This document shows positions 17,552-27,230 of a stretch of DNA of 35,850 bases, one piece after another. The stretch spans positions 1 to 35,850 of the forward strand of contig JAUJPG010000049.1 of the NCBI GenBank assembly GCA_030447245.1, written 5' to 3'. Source of the stretch: Chloroflexota bacterium (GTDB taxonomy: Bacteria > Chloroflexota > UBA6077 > JACCZL01). Position numbers and translations under genes: made by a program. Within the stretch, counting starts at the first letter, position 1, and each line of letters begins with the position of its first letter. The notes under the pieces are model-generated. The model searched no databases. It had not been told where the DNA came from and saw nothing but the letters and a program-made list of their open reading frames with translations.

Positions 17552-19359
17552 GGCTCTCCCGCAGGAAGTGGGGAGCGCTGGCACGGATCTGGCCGCCGCC
17601 TGAGCACCCTGTGCGGAGGTGCTCGCCGTGGTCCCGATCGAGCCCGGACGCCCCGTTCGGCATCCAGCAGGTGAAGCTCGACGGCGCGGTCGTGGTGCTG
17701 GAGGCGGCGGGCACCGGGCCGGAAGGTCGCTGCCCCGGATGCGGGGCCGTCAGCCGATCCGTGCACGACCGCTACCGGCGGCGACCCTACGACGTCCCGT
17801 GGCGGGGGCACGTCGTGCGCCTGCTGCTGACGGTCCGCCGCTTCCGCTGCCCGGCGCCCGAGTGTGGGCGGGCCACGTTCGCCGGGGATTTCGGGCGGCG
17901 CCTGCCGCGCGGGCCCGGCGCACGGCCGAGGCCGCCGAGACGTTGCTCCGCCTGGCCCGCACAGTCGGCGGCGAGGTCGGCGCGCGGCTCGCTACGGCGA
18001 TCGGCGTGCCGGCCAGCGCCGACACGCTGCTCCGCCTGGTCCGGCGGGGGGCCGCGGCGTCGGCCCCGACGCCGCGGGTGCTCGGCGTCGATGACCTGGC
18101 GCTGCGCCGGGGCCATCGGTACGCAACGATCCTGGTCGACTTGGAGACGCACCGCCTGATCGACCTCGTGCCCGAGCGTACTGCCGAGGCGCTGGCGGCC
18201 TGGCTCCGCGAGCACCCGGGCGTCGAGGTGATCGTGCGCGACCGCTCGGGGGCGTACGCCGAGGGCGCTCGGGCCGAGCACCGAACGCGATCCAGGTCGC
18301 CGACCGCTTCCACCTGCTCCAGAACGCCAGCGCCGCGCTCGACGAGCTGCTCCCGGGCGCGGCGTCGGCGGATCGAGTGGGCCGTCGAGCGTGGCCCGTC
18401 CGCGCCCGAGCCGGCGTCAAGGGCGGCGCCCCTGAGCCACCGAAGCTCAGCCCCGCCAAACAACGGGCGGCCGCGCGCCGCGCCGCCCGACGCGCTCGCT
18501 GGGAGCAGGTCCTGGCGCTCGCCGCGGCGGCCGCAGTCGGCGGGCGATCGCGCGCGAGCTGGGCATCAATCGCCGGGACGGTGCGGCGCCTGCTGACCAC
18601 GCCGCGCCGCCGCCCGGCAAGCCGGTCGTACGGCCGCGACCGAAGCGGGCTCTGATCGCCGAAGCTCCAGCCGTACGTGTCGTACCTGCAGGACCGCTGG
18701 CAGGCCGCTGCACCAACGTCTGCCAGCTGTTCCGCGAACTTCGCGAACGTGGCTACGACGGCAGCCGGACGCTCATCGACCAAGCGCTCCGCCCCTGGCG
18801 CGCGCTGCTGCCGCCGAAGCCGGCACGCCCGGCGGATCCACGTCCACGGCGTCCGCTGGCTCTGCCTGCGCCCGCCCGACCAACTCACGCCCGACGAGCA
18901 GGCGGCCCTCGCCCAGCTCCTGGCGGACGAGCCGACGATCGCGGCCGGCCACGCGCTCGTGCAGGAGTTCCGGGCCGTTGTGGCCACTCGCGACGTCGCA
19001 GCGCTCGACGCGTGGCTCGTCGAGGCGCAGGCAAGCGGCCTGCCATCCTTCGTCCCTCGCTGGCTGCCGGCATCCAGGCCGACGGCCCGCGGGTCGATGC
19101 CGCCCTGCGCCTGCCCTGGTCGACCGGCCCCGTCGAGGGCCACGTCTGCCGCGTCAAGCTGATCAAGCGCCAGGGCTACGGCCGGGCCAGGCTCGACCTC
19201 CTGCGCGCTCGCGTCCTCGCTGGCTAACCGAGAGCCGTTCCCGCCCCCTCACTGGCGAGCTATTGGCACGGCGTCCTCGCGTCCGGCCGATTGGGCGCGA
19301 ACGGAGGCCGGGCGATCGATCCGTATACGGCGGCCGGCCCCACTTCCTGCGGGAGAGCC
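17552..19359 (+). mobile_element. ISL3-family insertion sequence with terminal inverted repeats and target duplication
   Basis: The ends match as a perfect 22-bp inverted repeat: 17552-17573 begins GGCTCTCCCGC and ends AAGTGGGG, and its complement is 19338-19359. Outside both ends is the same 7 bp, AAAAGTA (17545-17551 and 19360-19366), a target-site duplication; ISL3 elements usually make 8 bp. The element is 1808 bp, a normal size with one long transposase gene. Intact ends and duplication indicate a fairly recent insertion, although the transposase reads as frameshifted. Confidence 0.9.
17619..19227 (+). pseudogene. ISL3-family transposase, frameshifted
   Basis: Domains in order across frames: a zf-ISL3 zinc finger ([18 protein letters not shown], then [14 protein letters not shown]), a helix-turn-helix region, and the DDE_Tnp_ISL3 core. 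The core includes [20 protein letters not shown] with the first Asp, [16 protein letters not shown] with the second, and [21 protein letters not shown] long insert follows, and then WSTGPVEGHVCRVKLIKRQG, which holds the expected Glu, to VLAG and a TAA at 19227. The length would be about 530 residues. Breaks are near 17650, 17905, 18280, 18360, 18430, 18535, 18715, 18830 and 19060. The GTG at 17619 is the likely start. Confidence 0.88.
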
Positions 19360-19747
19360 AAAAGTACGCCGACCTTGACACCTTCGTGCTGATCGCGGCC
19401 GATCGGCACGTGATGCGACGTCGTTTCGGGCCGATAATCGGCCCCCAGACACAACCCTCACCAACGCCCCCGCGCGCCAACCCTCCCATGCGCATAATGC
19501 ATCAGCTTGCTGCCAGGATCGGTGCAAGGCTCGCCGGGAGGGCTCAATGTTTGCCTGAACGCGCCGAGGTCGCCCCAGACGCCCCGTGGGCGTTCGGGTT
19601 GTCGTCGTGGCCCTGTCCGGCGAGGGCTTTATCCTTTACCACGACGGCCGGGTCCGGGGAACAGCAGCGTCGCTGAAACGCACTTGACCGAGTTCAAGCC
19701 AACGTGATGACCAGGCGATCCCTTGGTCTGTGCCGCTTGACCTGATC

Positions 19748-20842
19748 ATGCCGCTACACCGAACCCTCACTCGTCTACAAGCGTCGCGGCGAGACGGCGA
19801 ACGTCTCTCGTCCTGGTCGCGTTGCTCCTGGCCCTGTCGGCCCTCCTGTGGCTCAAACCGCTCACGACGCACGCCAAAGTCGTGCTCCTGCTGACGCAGG
19901 AGCTTCCATTCGTTCCGGGCGAAGCCTTTGTCGTTGGTCACCACCGAGCCTACCCACCAGCAGCTCGGCCTCGATTCACCGCACGGCCCCATCGTCGCGG
20001 ACCTGTTGCTCCCCATCCGACGATTCGGCGCCCCATCGCCGCACAGCCAACCCGCCGTGATCCTGGCGATGGGCGTCAAGACCTCCGAGCGCGACCGCCT
20101 GATCCTGCTGAGCTTCGCCCCGGACCCTGGCCCGACTGGGGTTCGTCGTGCCTGGCCCAGGCGTGAGGCGCTGGACGCGGGGGTATCGCTGCCCGAGGAG
20201 CCGGGCACCTTCGTCGCTGGGGTCCGCTATCTTGAAGGCGTCGACCAGGTCGACAAAGAGCGGATTTCGGTGCTCGGGTTCTCGGTTGGCGCCTCGATCG
20301 CGCTGGTGGCCGCGAGCGATCCGAGCATCGCCGAACGCGTGCACGCCGTGATCTTCTTCGGCGGCTATTACGACATCCTCTCCTTCCTCGTAAGCCTGGC
20401 GACGCAGAGTATCGTCGTGGACGGCCAGGGTTCCCCTGGGATCCGCATGATGACGCGCCAGGACACTTCCGCGAGATCCTCCAGAACCAGATGGCCTACA
20501 ACGTGCTCGAGGTCTTCGAGGCGAGGACATGCGGGAGGAGGCCGAGCGCATCTTTGAGCTCGGCACTCCTTCAGAGATCGCCGAGTTGCAAAGATTCAGT
20601 CCCGCTGAGCATCTCGACAGTCTCGCGACCGACATCTTCATCCTCCATGACCAGGGTGACCACTGTGCCCTATGTCCGAGTCCCGGTTAAACTGAGGCGC
20701 GCGCTGCCGGAGGGGAAGGTTAGGGCGTTTCTGTTGACCGCTCTCTTCGAGCATGCCCAGTTCAAGGGGCCTCTCCTGGCAGGCGCTGGGAGATGTCGTC
20801 AGCCTATACCGCTTCGTCTACGCGGTCTTCAGCGATCTCTGA
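19748..20842 (+). pseudogene. Alpha/beta hydrolase with N-terminal signal anchor, frameshifted
   Basis: Across frames the protein is a secreted or membrane-tethered alpha/beta hydrolase. It has a basic N terminus followed by a hydrophobic anchor (LVLVALLLALSALLWLKPL) and then the dienelactone-hydrolase-like core. The nucleophile elbow is GFSVGAS (near 20275), followed by VIFFGGYYDILS. The acid is probably the Asp of ILHDQGDHCVPYV and the base the His of LFEHAQF. All three catalytic elements survive, but breaks near 19810, 19919, 20118, 20440, 20520, 20685 and 20775 disrupt the frame. Substrate is unknown. The ATG at 19748 is uncertain because the anchor is in another frame. Confidence 0.75.
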
Positions 20843-21071
20843 CCCCGGTCGAGAATGCTGCTGGCCGTCAGGGTAGTAGATGGCGGGACGCCGATCCGCA
20901 GCGCAGGTACGCTGGCCACGACGCTGGGAGCCCGGCGAGGGAGGTTGAGATGGCGGCACCGCCTGGCTCGGCGGGTGGATCCCGCCACGCAGCCAGCTCC
21001 TGTATTCGGCGAGCTACCAAGGGCGAGCGCGACCATCGCCACGTCCTCAGGCTCGGGAGAACAAAGGACTG

Positions 21072-21288
21072 GAATTTTGCGCGGAAATTTTCCTGGGCAT
21101 GGGGTGGGCGAACATGGCCTCGCCAGATTGAGCGTGCGTGGGGACTAGAAACAAGGGCCAGCACACCGGGTACGGGAGGGTGAGGGAGGCCAAGAGGAAG
21201 CTCCCCCATCTGAAGAGGCCCCCTCGTTTGGGAAGCGTGGCACTTGGGGGGAGTACCCACCCCCACCTGCCTGGTACCAGCATCCAGG
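21072..21288 (+). repeat. Dispersed repeat, copy B (longest)
   Basis: It starts GAATTTTGCGCGGAAATTTT and contains CATGGCCTCGCCAGATTGAG, GGGACTAGAAACAAGGG, CACACCGGGTACGGGAGGG and CTCCCCCATCTGAAGAGG. It closes with TGGTACCAGCATCCAGG. Copy C is about nine-tenths identical over the first 170 bp by eye. There is no convincing coding frame on either strand, although all copies keep related short frames on the reverse strand. Confidence 0.8.
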
Positions 21289-21515
21289 CCACCGCACCCC
21301 AGCGTACCGGCACCCTGCTCACCAGGGTGCCCATCATCGCGCGCCCCCAGTCGTCGAGGTGAGGCTACCGACGTGACGGTAAGTCAGCCGCCTTTTTGAA
21401 CGGACTGGCCAGTTCTCTGAATCGGGGGACAAAGCGGCGGCCCAGGGGCCGATTCCCACACCGGCACCATGGGCCACAACAGGCGATCAGCGAGGCGGTT
21501 AGCTCAGGCGGTTGT

Positions 21516-21977
21516 TCAGAAGAGCTTCGTGCACTCCCAGCGCTGGTAGTTGACGTCTTCGGCCGACATGTTGAGCATGACCTGGCCGGCCTCCACGTCG
21601 CGAACGGCATCGAACGGCACGCATAGATCCCGCGCCCGCCTGCGGTTAAGGACGAAGTCGCGATTGCGCACTTCCTTGACGTCGCCGACCGTGTGACCAT
21701 CCGTCCCGACCACCACCATCCCCTGGTGCACGCCGGCCTGGCCCGCCATCATCGCAGTGCCCTCCGCTGAGAAGAACACCCCGGCTCGTTGCAGATCCTC
21801 CGCGAGTTCGGCCTCCGAGGTGTACACCCGATTGGGCAGCGCCTCAAGCTGCGCGAGCAGCGTTGCCGGCGCTCCGTTGTCCCTCGCAATTTGGCCACAG
21901 ATCCTCGGGTGGCACGGCCACCCGCACCCCTTGAGGTAGCGGTGCAGGTCCTGCCGCGTGACAGGGCTCGTCTCCAT
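21516..21977 (-). CDS. Unknown protein: DUF2795-like N-terminal and PRC/DUF2171-like C-terminal parts
   Basis: The protein has 153 residues. The N-terminal 70 (LHRYLKGCGWPCHP, RDNGAPATLLAQLEALPNR, YTSEAELAEDL) resemble the small helical DUF2795 unit seen in stress-related actinobacterial and chloroflexal proteins. The C-terminal 75 (GMVVVGTDGHTVGDVKEV, FVLNRRRARDLCVPFDAV) resemble the PRC-barrel-like DUF2171 fold. Both matches are from memory of the families. I chose the ATG at 21977 because GGAGGCAACC precedes it; the ATG four codons upstream lacks a site. A structured leader with a terminator lies upstream (22060-22179). Confidence 0.6.
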   Translation of the reverse strand: METSPVTRQDLHRYLKGCGWPCHPRICGQIARDNGAPATLLAQLEALPNRVYTSEAELAEDLQRAGVFFSAEGTAMMAGQAGVHQGMVVVGTDGHTVGDVKEVRNRDFVLNRRRARDLCVPFDAVRDVEAGQVMLNMSAEDVNYQRWECTKLF

Positions 21978-22059
21978 GGTTGCCTCCATACGCGCTGGTC
22001 ACACCGTGCGCCAGCGCCAACGTGAGAAGGCTGTCGCGGAGCGCTCGTAAATCTGCCCT

Positions 22060-22179
22060 CACCTCCTTCCAAAAAGAAAACGGCTTCTACCGATGAGGTA
22101 GAAGCCATCAGCCACGCGGGGCGGGTCGCGAGCGGCCGGGCCGCTCGCCGGCGGGCCTCATGCCCTCGAATCAATTGTA
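22060..22179 (-). promoter_or_regulatory. Structured 5' leader of the DUF2795/DUF2171 gene
   Basis: On the reverse strand, TACAAT (22179-22174) is a good -10. Two hairpins follow: GCGAGCGGC/GCCGCTCGC (22148-22128) and GGCTTCTACC/GGTAGAAGCC (22106-22082), the latter running into a T-rich tract. A perfect GGAAGGAGGT (22070-22061) comes next with no ATG at normal spacing. The gene itself begins 83 bp further on. The order promoter, hairpin, terminator, gene suggests attenuation; the ligand or signal is unknown. Confidence 0.4.
22071..22106 (-). terminator. Intrinsic terminator on the reverse strand
   Basis: GGCTTCTACC (22106-22097) pairs with GGTAGAAGCC (22091-22082) around a 5-nt loop and is followed by GTTTTCTTTTT. 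It could attenuate the downstream gene or end transcripts coming from hyuB. Confidence 0.75.
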
Positions 22180-22211
22180 GATTTTGAGGCGGTGAGCGTC
22201 AATGGCGCGAC

Positions 22212-22277
22212 TTGCCTCATAACTCAGCCGACCCGGGCGGGATACGTTGCCTCATAACCCAACCAACCCGAGGAGAG
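22212..22277. repeat. Tandem imperfect direct repeat at the head of a transposase stub
   Basis: TTGCCTCATAAC begins at 22212 and again at 22247 (35-bp period), each followed by a similar C/A-rich stretch ending in ACCCGGG or ACCCGAG. The repeats lie just before a transposase start, so they are probably terminal transposase-binding sites of an insertion sequence. Confidence 0.5.
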
Positions 22278-22283
22278 AGGGAG

Positions 22284-22478
22284 ATGGGTGTGAGACAACT
22301 GAGCAAGCACGACCTGGCGCGCACGTGGCGGCCGCGCTACCTGCAAGCGAATCGGGTGGAGAAGGGGCGGATGCTCGATGAATTGGTGGCGACCACTGGC
22401 TACGAGCGGAAGTGGGCCAGCGAGCTGTTGCGGTGTGGTCCACCGCCGCCGCCCGTTCCGAGGAACGCCAGCCCGTGA
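22284..22478 (+). pseudogene. 5' stub of an integrase/transposase gene
   Basis: The first 50 residues (MGVRQLSKHDLARTWRPRYL, then KGRMLDELVATTGYERKWAS and ELL) match the N-terminal helix-turn-helix of transposases of the ISNCY/integrase-core type, which share a KGRILDE...TGYxRK block. After about 22435 the sequence is shifted and ends. The catalytic DDE part is absent; the next base pairs are the end of hyuB. GAGGAGAGAGGG precedes the ATG. Confidence 0.6.
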
Positions 22479-22527
22479 ACCAGATCGCTCGCCTGCTCGG
22501 GATCCGTCACCCGCATCCGCGCCATCC

Positions 22528-24249
22528 TCAATCCCCGCTCGCCGAGCTCTCCCGCAGTCGGCGGGTCGCGTCTCGGTCGATCTCGCCGCGTTCGGGGTCG
22601 ATCACGAGCCTGTAGTCCTCGTGGGCGCGCTCGACTGAGATGTAGCCGCCGAGGACGTCAGCCAGAACGGACTCGGGGGCGCGCTCGAGGGGGTCACCGT
22701 AACCTCCCGAGCCAGCCGATTGGATGTGGAGGGTCTGGCCGGGCTGGACCCGGATCGTCTTCTTCGAGTGGATTGGCTCGCCATCCAGCCGTAGCTCGGC
22801 CCCACCCCCGGCCAGCCCGCCAAACAGGCCCTGGGGCGGGTGCTCGACCCGCTCGGCGCGGACCCCGACTGTGATCGGATCGTGCGCGTACGAGCGCCAA
22901 ACGAAGTACTGCCCGAGCCCGCCACGTGACGCGCCGGCCCCGCCGGAGTCGGCGACCAGCTCCTTGCGCACGAACAGCATCGGCTTTTCGTTCTCGGACA
23001 CCTCGACCGGTGTGCTCGACAGGTTGGCCGGCCAGCCCAGCGGGGAGATGCCGTCGAGGCCGGCCCGCCCGCCGAAGCCGCCATTGACGAACATGATGTC
23101 GACGTAGCGGCGCCCGCTATTGGCGGTGCCCATGAAGGCTGGGATCGCCGGCGGACTGCCGCAATCGGCGACCACCCGGTCCGGGACGGCCGGCGCCAAC
23201 GTCCGGAACATCAAGGCCTGGAGATACATTGAGACCATCGCCCGCGCGCCGAGCGCCGACGGGTAGACCGGGTTGACGATCGTCCCCTCGGGGGCATAGG
23301 CCCGGATCGGCCGAAGCGTCGCGCCGTTGACCGGCGAGGCCGGCCGAGCGATGCAGATCAGGGCGTGGGCCAGGTCGGCGTAGGCGAACCGCCAGGCGCA
23401 GTTGACGCCCATCTCGTCCTGCGGCGAGGAGCCGGTGAGGTCAACGTAAAACTCGCCGTCCTCGACGGTGATCGCACACCTCAGGGTCAGCGGGGTGTCG
23501 AAGCCGTCGGTCTCGACTTCGCCGAGGTAGACGCCCTTCGGGATCTGGGAGATCGCTTGCCGCATCGCCCGCTCCGAGCGAGCCAGGACCTCGGCCGAGA
23601 GCATCTCGAGGTCGTCGAGGCTCTTCTCCTCGAGGTACTCGACGACTCGCCGGGCCATCGTCGTGTTGGCGGCGAGCTGGGCCAGTAGGTCACCGACGAC
23701 GATTTCCGGTACCCGGACGTTCATCCGGATGATCCGGAAGAGGTCCTCATTCGGCTCGCCGCGTTGGAACAGCTTGATGATCGGCAGGCGGAACCCCTCT
23801 TCGAAGATCTCGCGGGAGTCGGCCGACAGCAGCCGGCCGCCGACGTCCGGCGAGTGGGAGACGCAGGCGGCGTAGCCGACGACCCGCCCGCGGTGGAAGA
23901 TCGGGGTGACGAAGAAGACGTCGTTGATCTGGCTGGCCCCGATCCACGGGTCGGTGCAGATCATGCTGTCGCCCGGCTCGAGCGTCCCGGGCGGGTAGGC
24001 GGCCACGAAGTCCTTGACCGCCACCGCCAGGCAGCCCAGAAAGGCCGGCAGGCCATGACGGCCCTGGGCAATCATCTCGCCACGTGGGTCGAACAGGGCG
24101 CAACTGAAGTCCCAGGCGTCGGTCACGATCCGAGAAAAGGCCGTCCGCAACAGGGTTGCGCTCGCCTCATCAACGATCGACAGCAGCTTGTTCCAGTGCA
24201 TCGTCAAACTGACCGGATCGAGCGTGCGCTGGATCTGTACCCCGGTCAT
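22528..24249 (-). CDS. hyuB: Hydantoinase B/oxoprolinase family protein
   Basis: The 573-residue protein is a full-length HyuB-type subunit: DPVSLTMHWNKLLSIVDEAS at the start, then RTAFSRIVTDAWDFSCALFD and HSPDVGGRLLSADSREIFEEG. The late glycine-rich block (SGGAGASRGGLGQ, GSGGYGDPLERAP) closes the domain. HyuA and HyuB together hydrolyse cyclic amides (5-oxoproline, hydantoins) with ATP, or in related enzymes carboxylate ketones such as acetone or acetophenone. The substrate cannot be told from sequence. GGAGGGACG supports the start at 24249. It lies 75 bp downstream of hyuA on the same strand, an operon, but its partner reads as broken. Confidence 0.9.
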   Translation of the reverse strand: MTGVQIQRTLDPVSLTMHWNKLLSIVDEASATLLRTAFSRIVTDAWDFSCALFDPRGEMIAQGRHGLPAFLGCLAVAVKDFVAAYPPGTLEPGDSMICTDPWIGASQINDVFFVTPIFHRGRVVGYAACVSHSPDVGGRLLSADSREIFEEGFRLPIIKLFQRGEPNEDLFRIIRMNVRVPEIVVGDLLAQLAANTTMARRVVEYLEEKSLDDLEMLSAEVLARSERAMRQAISQIPKGVYLGEVETDGFDTPLTLRCAITVEDGEFYVDLTGSSPQDEMGVNCAWRFAYADLAHALICIARPASPVNGATLRPIRAYAPEGTIVNPVYPSALGARAMVSMYLQALMFRTLAPAVPDRVVADCGSPPAIPAFMGTANSGRRYVDIMFVNGGFGGRAGLDGISPLGWPANLSSTPVEVSENEKPMLFVRKELVADSGGAGASRGGLGQYFVWRSYAHDPITVGVRAERVEHPPQGLFGGLAGGGAELRLDGEPIHSKKTIRVQPGQTLHIQSAGSGGYGDPLERAPESVLADVLGGYISVERAHEDYRLVIDPERGEIDRDATRRLRESSASGD

Positions 24250-24324
24250 CGTCCCTCCAGGTAGGTAGGTGGAAGACGGTAGGTGGGACATGCGGAGGAA
24301 GCAACCCTTCTCCCCACCTTCGAC

Positions 24325-26410
24325 CTACCCCAATTCGATCACGATCGTGCCCCATGCGTCGACGCGGACCCGAGCGCGCGGGGGGATGACGGCGGTCGAC
24401 TCGCGGTCCTCGACGATGGCCCGCCCCTCCAAGCCGGCGCCCGCGGCCAGGGCGTGGCGCTCGTCGACGGGACGCTAGACGAAGCCCGCGGCGTCGGGAA
24501 AGAAGACGTCGCGCCGACCTTTCGACGCGGCGCGGGATACCCCCTGGCCCGCGGCGCGGAGGTTCGCGTCGGGCCGCGGCGGCCACCGTTACACGCCAGG
24601 TAACCGCCTCGACCGGCACTCGCGGATCTCGCGACCGTACTGCTCGCGGTAGGAGGCGTAAAACGTCTCCTCGATTCGTGGTACGTCTGCGGCCGACAGT
24701 CGCCCAACCCGGCAGGACGAAGTTGACCTCGTATCGCTGGCCCAGGTAACGCATGTCTCCGGTGTGGATCACCCGCACGTCGTCGGCGACGACGCCTGGC
24801 CTGCTCCAGCAACTGGCGCCCCTGCCGCTCCATCGCCTCGAACGCCCCGTTCAGGTAATCCCAGTCGACCCGCGTCAACTCGCGCATGTAGCCGACCGCG
24901 AAGTCGAACGAGATCGGCGAGAGGATGCAGCCGAGAGCCGACAGGACGGCCGGCTGGCACCAGGACCGGACCGGCTAATGTGGAGGGTTCGCGCCACGTC
25001 CCAGGCGTGGGCCGGGGCAGCGCCGCCGAAGGCGAACAACGTGAAGTCGCGCACATCGACGCCCTTCTCGGCGGTGTAGACCGAGACGGCATTCGCCATG
25101 TTGGCGTTGACGACTTCGTAGACGCTGCGGGCGGCCTCGACGGCCGACAGCCCGAGCGGCCCGGCGACGTCGCGCTCGATCGCCGCGCTCGCTGCCCCCG
25201 GGCTCAGCCGCATCTCGCCGCCGAGGAAGTAATCGGCGTTGAGGTAGCCGAGCACCAGGTCAGCGTCGGTGACCGTCGGCCGCACGCCTCCGCGCCCGTA
25301 GCAGGCCGGCCGGGTTGGGCGCCCGGCGCTCTCCGGGCCGACCGCCAGCAAGCCGAGTTGGTCGACGTGGGCGATGCTACCCCCACCCGCCCCGATCTCG
25401 ATGAGGTCGATCGCGGGCACCTTGAGCAGCAAGCCGCTCCCTTCTGGAAGCGACGCACGTGAGCTACCTCGAAATCCATCGTACGGGCCGGGCTGGCCAT
25501 CCTTGATCAAGCTGATCTTGGCCGTCGTCCCGCCCATGTCGAGGCCCAGCAGGTCCTCACCGGCGAGCTGGGCGTAGAACGAGGCGATCGAGGCGCCGGC
25601 GGCCGCCGACCTCGACCAGTTTGACCGAAGTCGCGGGCCGACGGCAGGCCGAGGCTGCCGCCGTTGGAGCTCATGATGAAGAACGCCCCGGCGAAGCCCG
25701 ACCCGGTCAGGGTCTGCTCGAGGTGGCCGAGGTAGCGCCGGACGATCGGTTGGACGTAGGCATTCGCAGCCGTTGTCGAGGCGCGCCCGAACTCGCCGAT
25801 CTCGGCAGGACCTCCGAGGAGAGCGAGATCGGCAGCTCGGACGCCAGCTCGCGGGCCAGTTCGGCGGCCCGCCGCTCGTTGGTGGGGTTGGCGTAGGCGT
25901 GCAGGAAGCAGATCGCCAGCGACTCGACGCCCTGGGCCAGCAGCGACTCGACGGCACGACGGATCTCCGCCTCGTCCAGTGGCTCCAGCACCTGGCCGTC
26001 GTAGCAGGTGCGCTCCGCGGACCAGGACCCGCAGGCGGCGCGACACCAGGGGCTCCTGGGAACACAATCGCGGTGTCGTACAGGTCGTAGCGCAGCTCCT
26101 TGCCGGTTTCCAGGATATCGCGGAAGCCGCGAGTGGTCAGGAGCGCCGTCCGGGCACCCTTGCGCTCGATGATGGCGTTGGTGGCCAGGGTCGTGCCGTG
26201 GACGATCGTCTTGACCGACTTGAAGGCTTGGTTCTGCTCGGCTCCGTCGGATGCCAGCACCTTGGCCAGCCGGCCAACACGCCGCCCGCCGGTCGTCGGA
26301 GTCGTCAGCACCTTAGCGGCCAGGACGGCCGCGTCGTCGATGACGATCAGGTCGGTAAATGTGCCGCCGATGTCGACACCGACCCTGAGATGCTTGCCGT
26401 TGCTCGCCAT
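24325..26410 (-). pseudogene. hyuA: Hydantoinase A/oxoprolinase family protein, frameshifted
   Basis: The span (about 695 codons) and content are those of a full HyuA: the N-terminal phosphate-binding VGVDIGGTFTDLIVIDD, IVHGTTLATNAIIERKGART, then ASTTAANAYVQPIVRRYLGH. LLGLDMGGTTAKISLIKDG and IEIGAGGGSIAHVDQLG follow, and AFGGAAPAHAWDVARTL leads to the C-terminal WGTIVIELG and a TAG at 24325. Breaks are near 26065, 25795, 25610, 25455, 25320, 24950, 24800, 24700 and 24480. GGGAGCTCCGC precedes the ATG. This is the ATP-binding partner of HyuB; as read it is inactive. The evenly spread indels and intact ends suggest either early decay or consensus error. Confidence 0.88.
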
Positions 26411-26534
26411 GCGGAGCTCCCTACTCGCCAGCGCTTGATCTACCCGGTCCGGTTGGCTACGATAGGTCCGGCCATGCTAGCGTCGGCTCGGCGGGCGGTC
26501 AAGCGGGCGCGGCGTGATGTTGCGGGAGGATGGT

Positions 26535-27215
26535 GTGCCGAGCCGCCGCGTGGTCGACCTAAGCCTGACGCTGGGCGGGCCCCACATCTCGGCGCTGCGG
26601 GGTGTTCCGACCTTCCAGAAAGAAGCGGTCCATACCCATACGCTGCATGGCCGCTCGAATACCCGCATCTCGTTCAACATCCACACCGCCACCCACGTCG
26701 ACTGCCCGTCGCATTACATTCCGGACGGCGCCACGGTCGACGTGATGCTCGAGGCGTATATGGGGCCGGCCGTCGGGCCGACCTGCGTGCAGTGGTCGGC
26801 CCCGGGTCAGGAGCGACGGTCGAGCACCTGCGGGGCGTCCTGCCACCCGAGGTCCCGCTGCGCGACGTGATCGTGCTCCTGCACTCTGGCTGGCTCGCTC
26901 GGGCTTGGGGCCATGAGAACTACTACATCGACAATCCATACCTCACTGAGGAGGGGTGCCCGCTGGCTGGTAAGCGAGAGCGTCAAGGCGGTGGGCGTCG
27001 ATTGCTCGGTCGAGCGCGCCGTTGGGGCAGTCCCGCCGCACCACGGCGACTCGCCGCTCACCGCATCCTGCTACCAGCCCGGCGTGATGCTGATCGAGAA
27101 CCTGGCCAACCTCGATCAATTGCCAACGAGCGGCTTCGAGCTGCTAGCGCTTCCAGTCAAGATCTTCGAGGGCGACGGTGCCCCGTGTCGCGCCGTCGCG
27201 TTCGTTGACGCCTGA
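26535..27215 (+). pseudogene. Cyclase/kynurenine formamidase-like metal hydrolase, frameshifted
   Basis: The family signature HxxTHxDxPxH is present as HTATHVDCPSHYIPDG and would bind the catalytic metal. RVVDLSLTLGGPHI opens the protein. After a break near 26800, GVLPPEVPLRDVIVLLHSGW and YYIDNPYLTEE follow, and after another near 26965, VKAVGVDCSVERAV to FVDA and TGA. Such enzymes hydrolyse amides or cyclic esters. I prefer the GTG at 26535, which has GGGAGGA at the right distance, over the ATG at 26517. It is divergent from hyuA, consistent with a cyclic-amide degradation locus. Confidence 0.8.
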
Positions 27216-27230
27216 CGGTGGCGCACGGGT

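Larger units (their letters stand above)
17463..19676 (+). pseudogene. Unknown reading frame interrupted by the ISL3 element
   Basis: Removing 17552-19359 plus one copy of the AAAAGTA duplication joins CAA AAG TA to C GCC GAC. This gives one continuous frame across the scar, reading VSIVNYGLSAMVGQ then KYADLDTFVLIAADRH and VMRRRFG. A GTG at 17463 is a possible start. The far part (to the TGA at 19676) is Pro/Ala-rich and may again be shifted; GEGFILYHDGRV in another frame near 19620 looks more protein-like. No family is recognised. The restored frame is the main evidence that a gene was hit. Confidence 0.35.

Noticed and set aside
21844..22062. 72-codon leftward frame starting at the orphan Shine-Dalgarno
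   Set aside because: Its GTG overlaps the ribosome site itself and the frame is a shadow of the DUF2795/DUF2171 gene after 21977.
24249..24300. Short GTAGGTAGGTGG-like tandem repeats between hyuA and hyuB
   Set aside because: Only a few degenerate units in a normal intergenic gap; no sign of function beyond the hyuB ribosome site.
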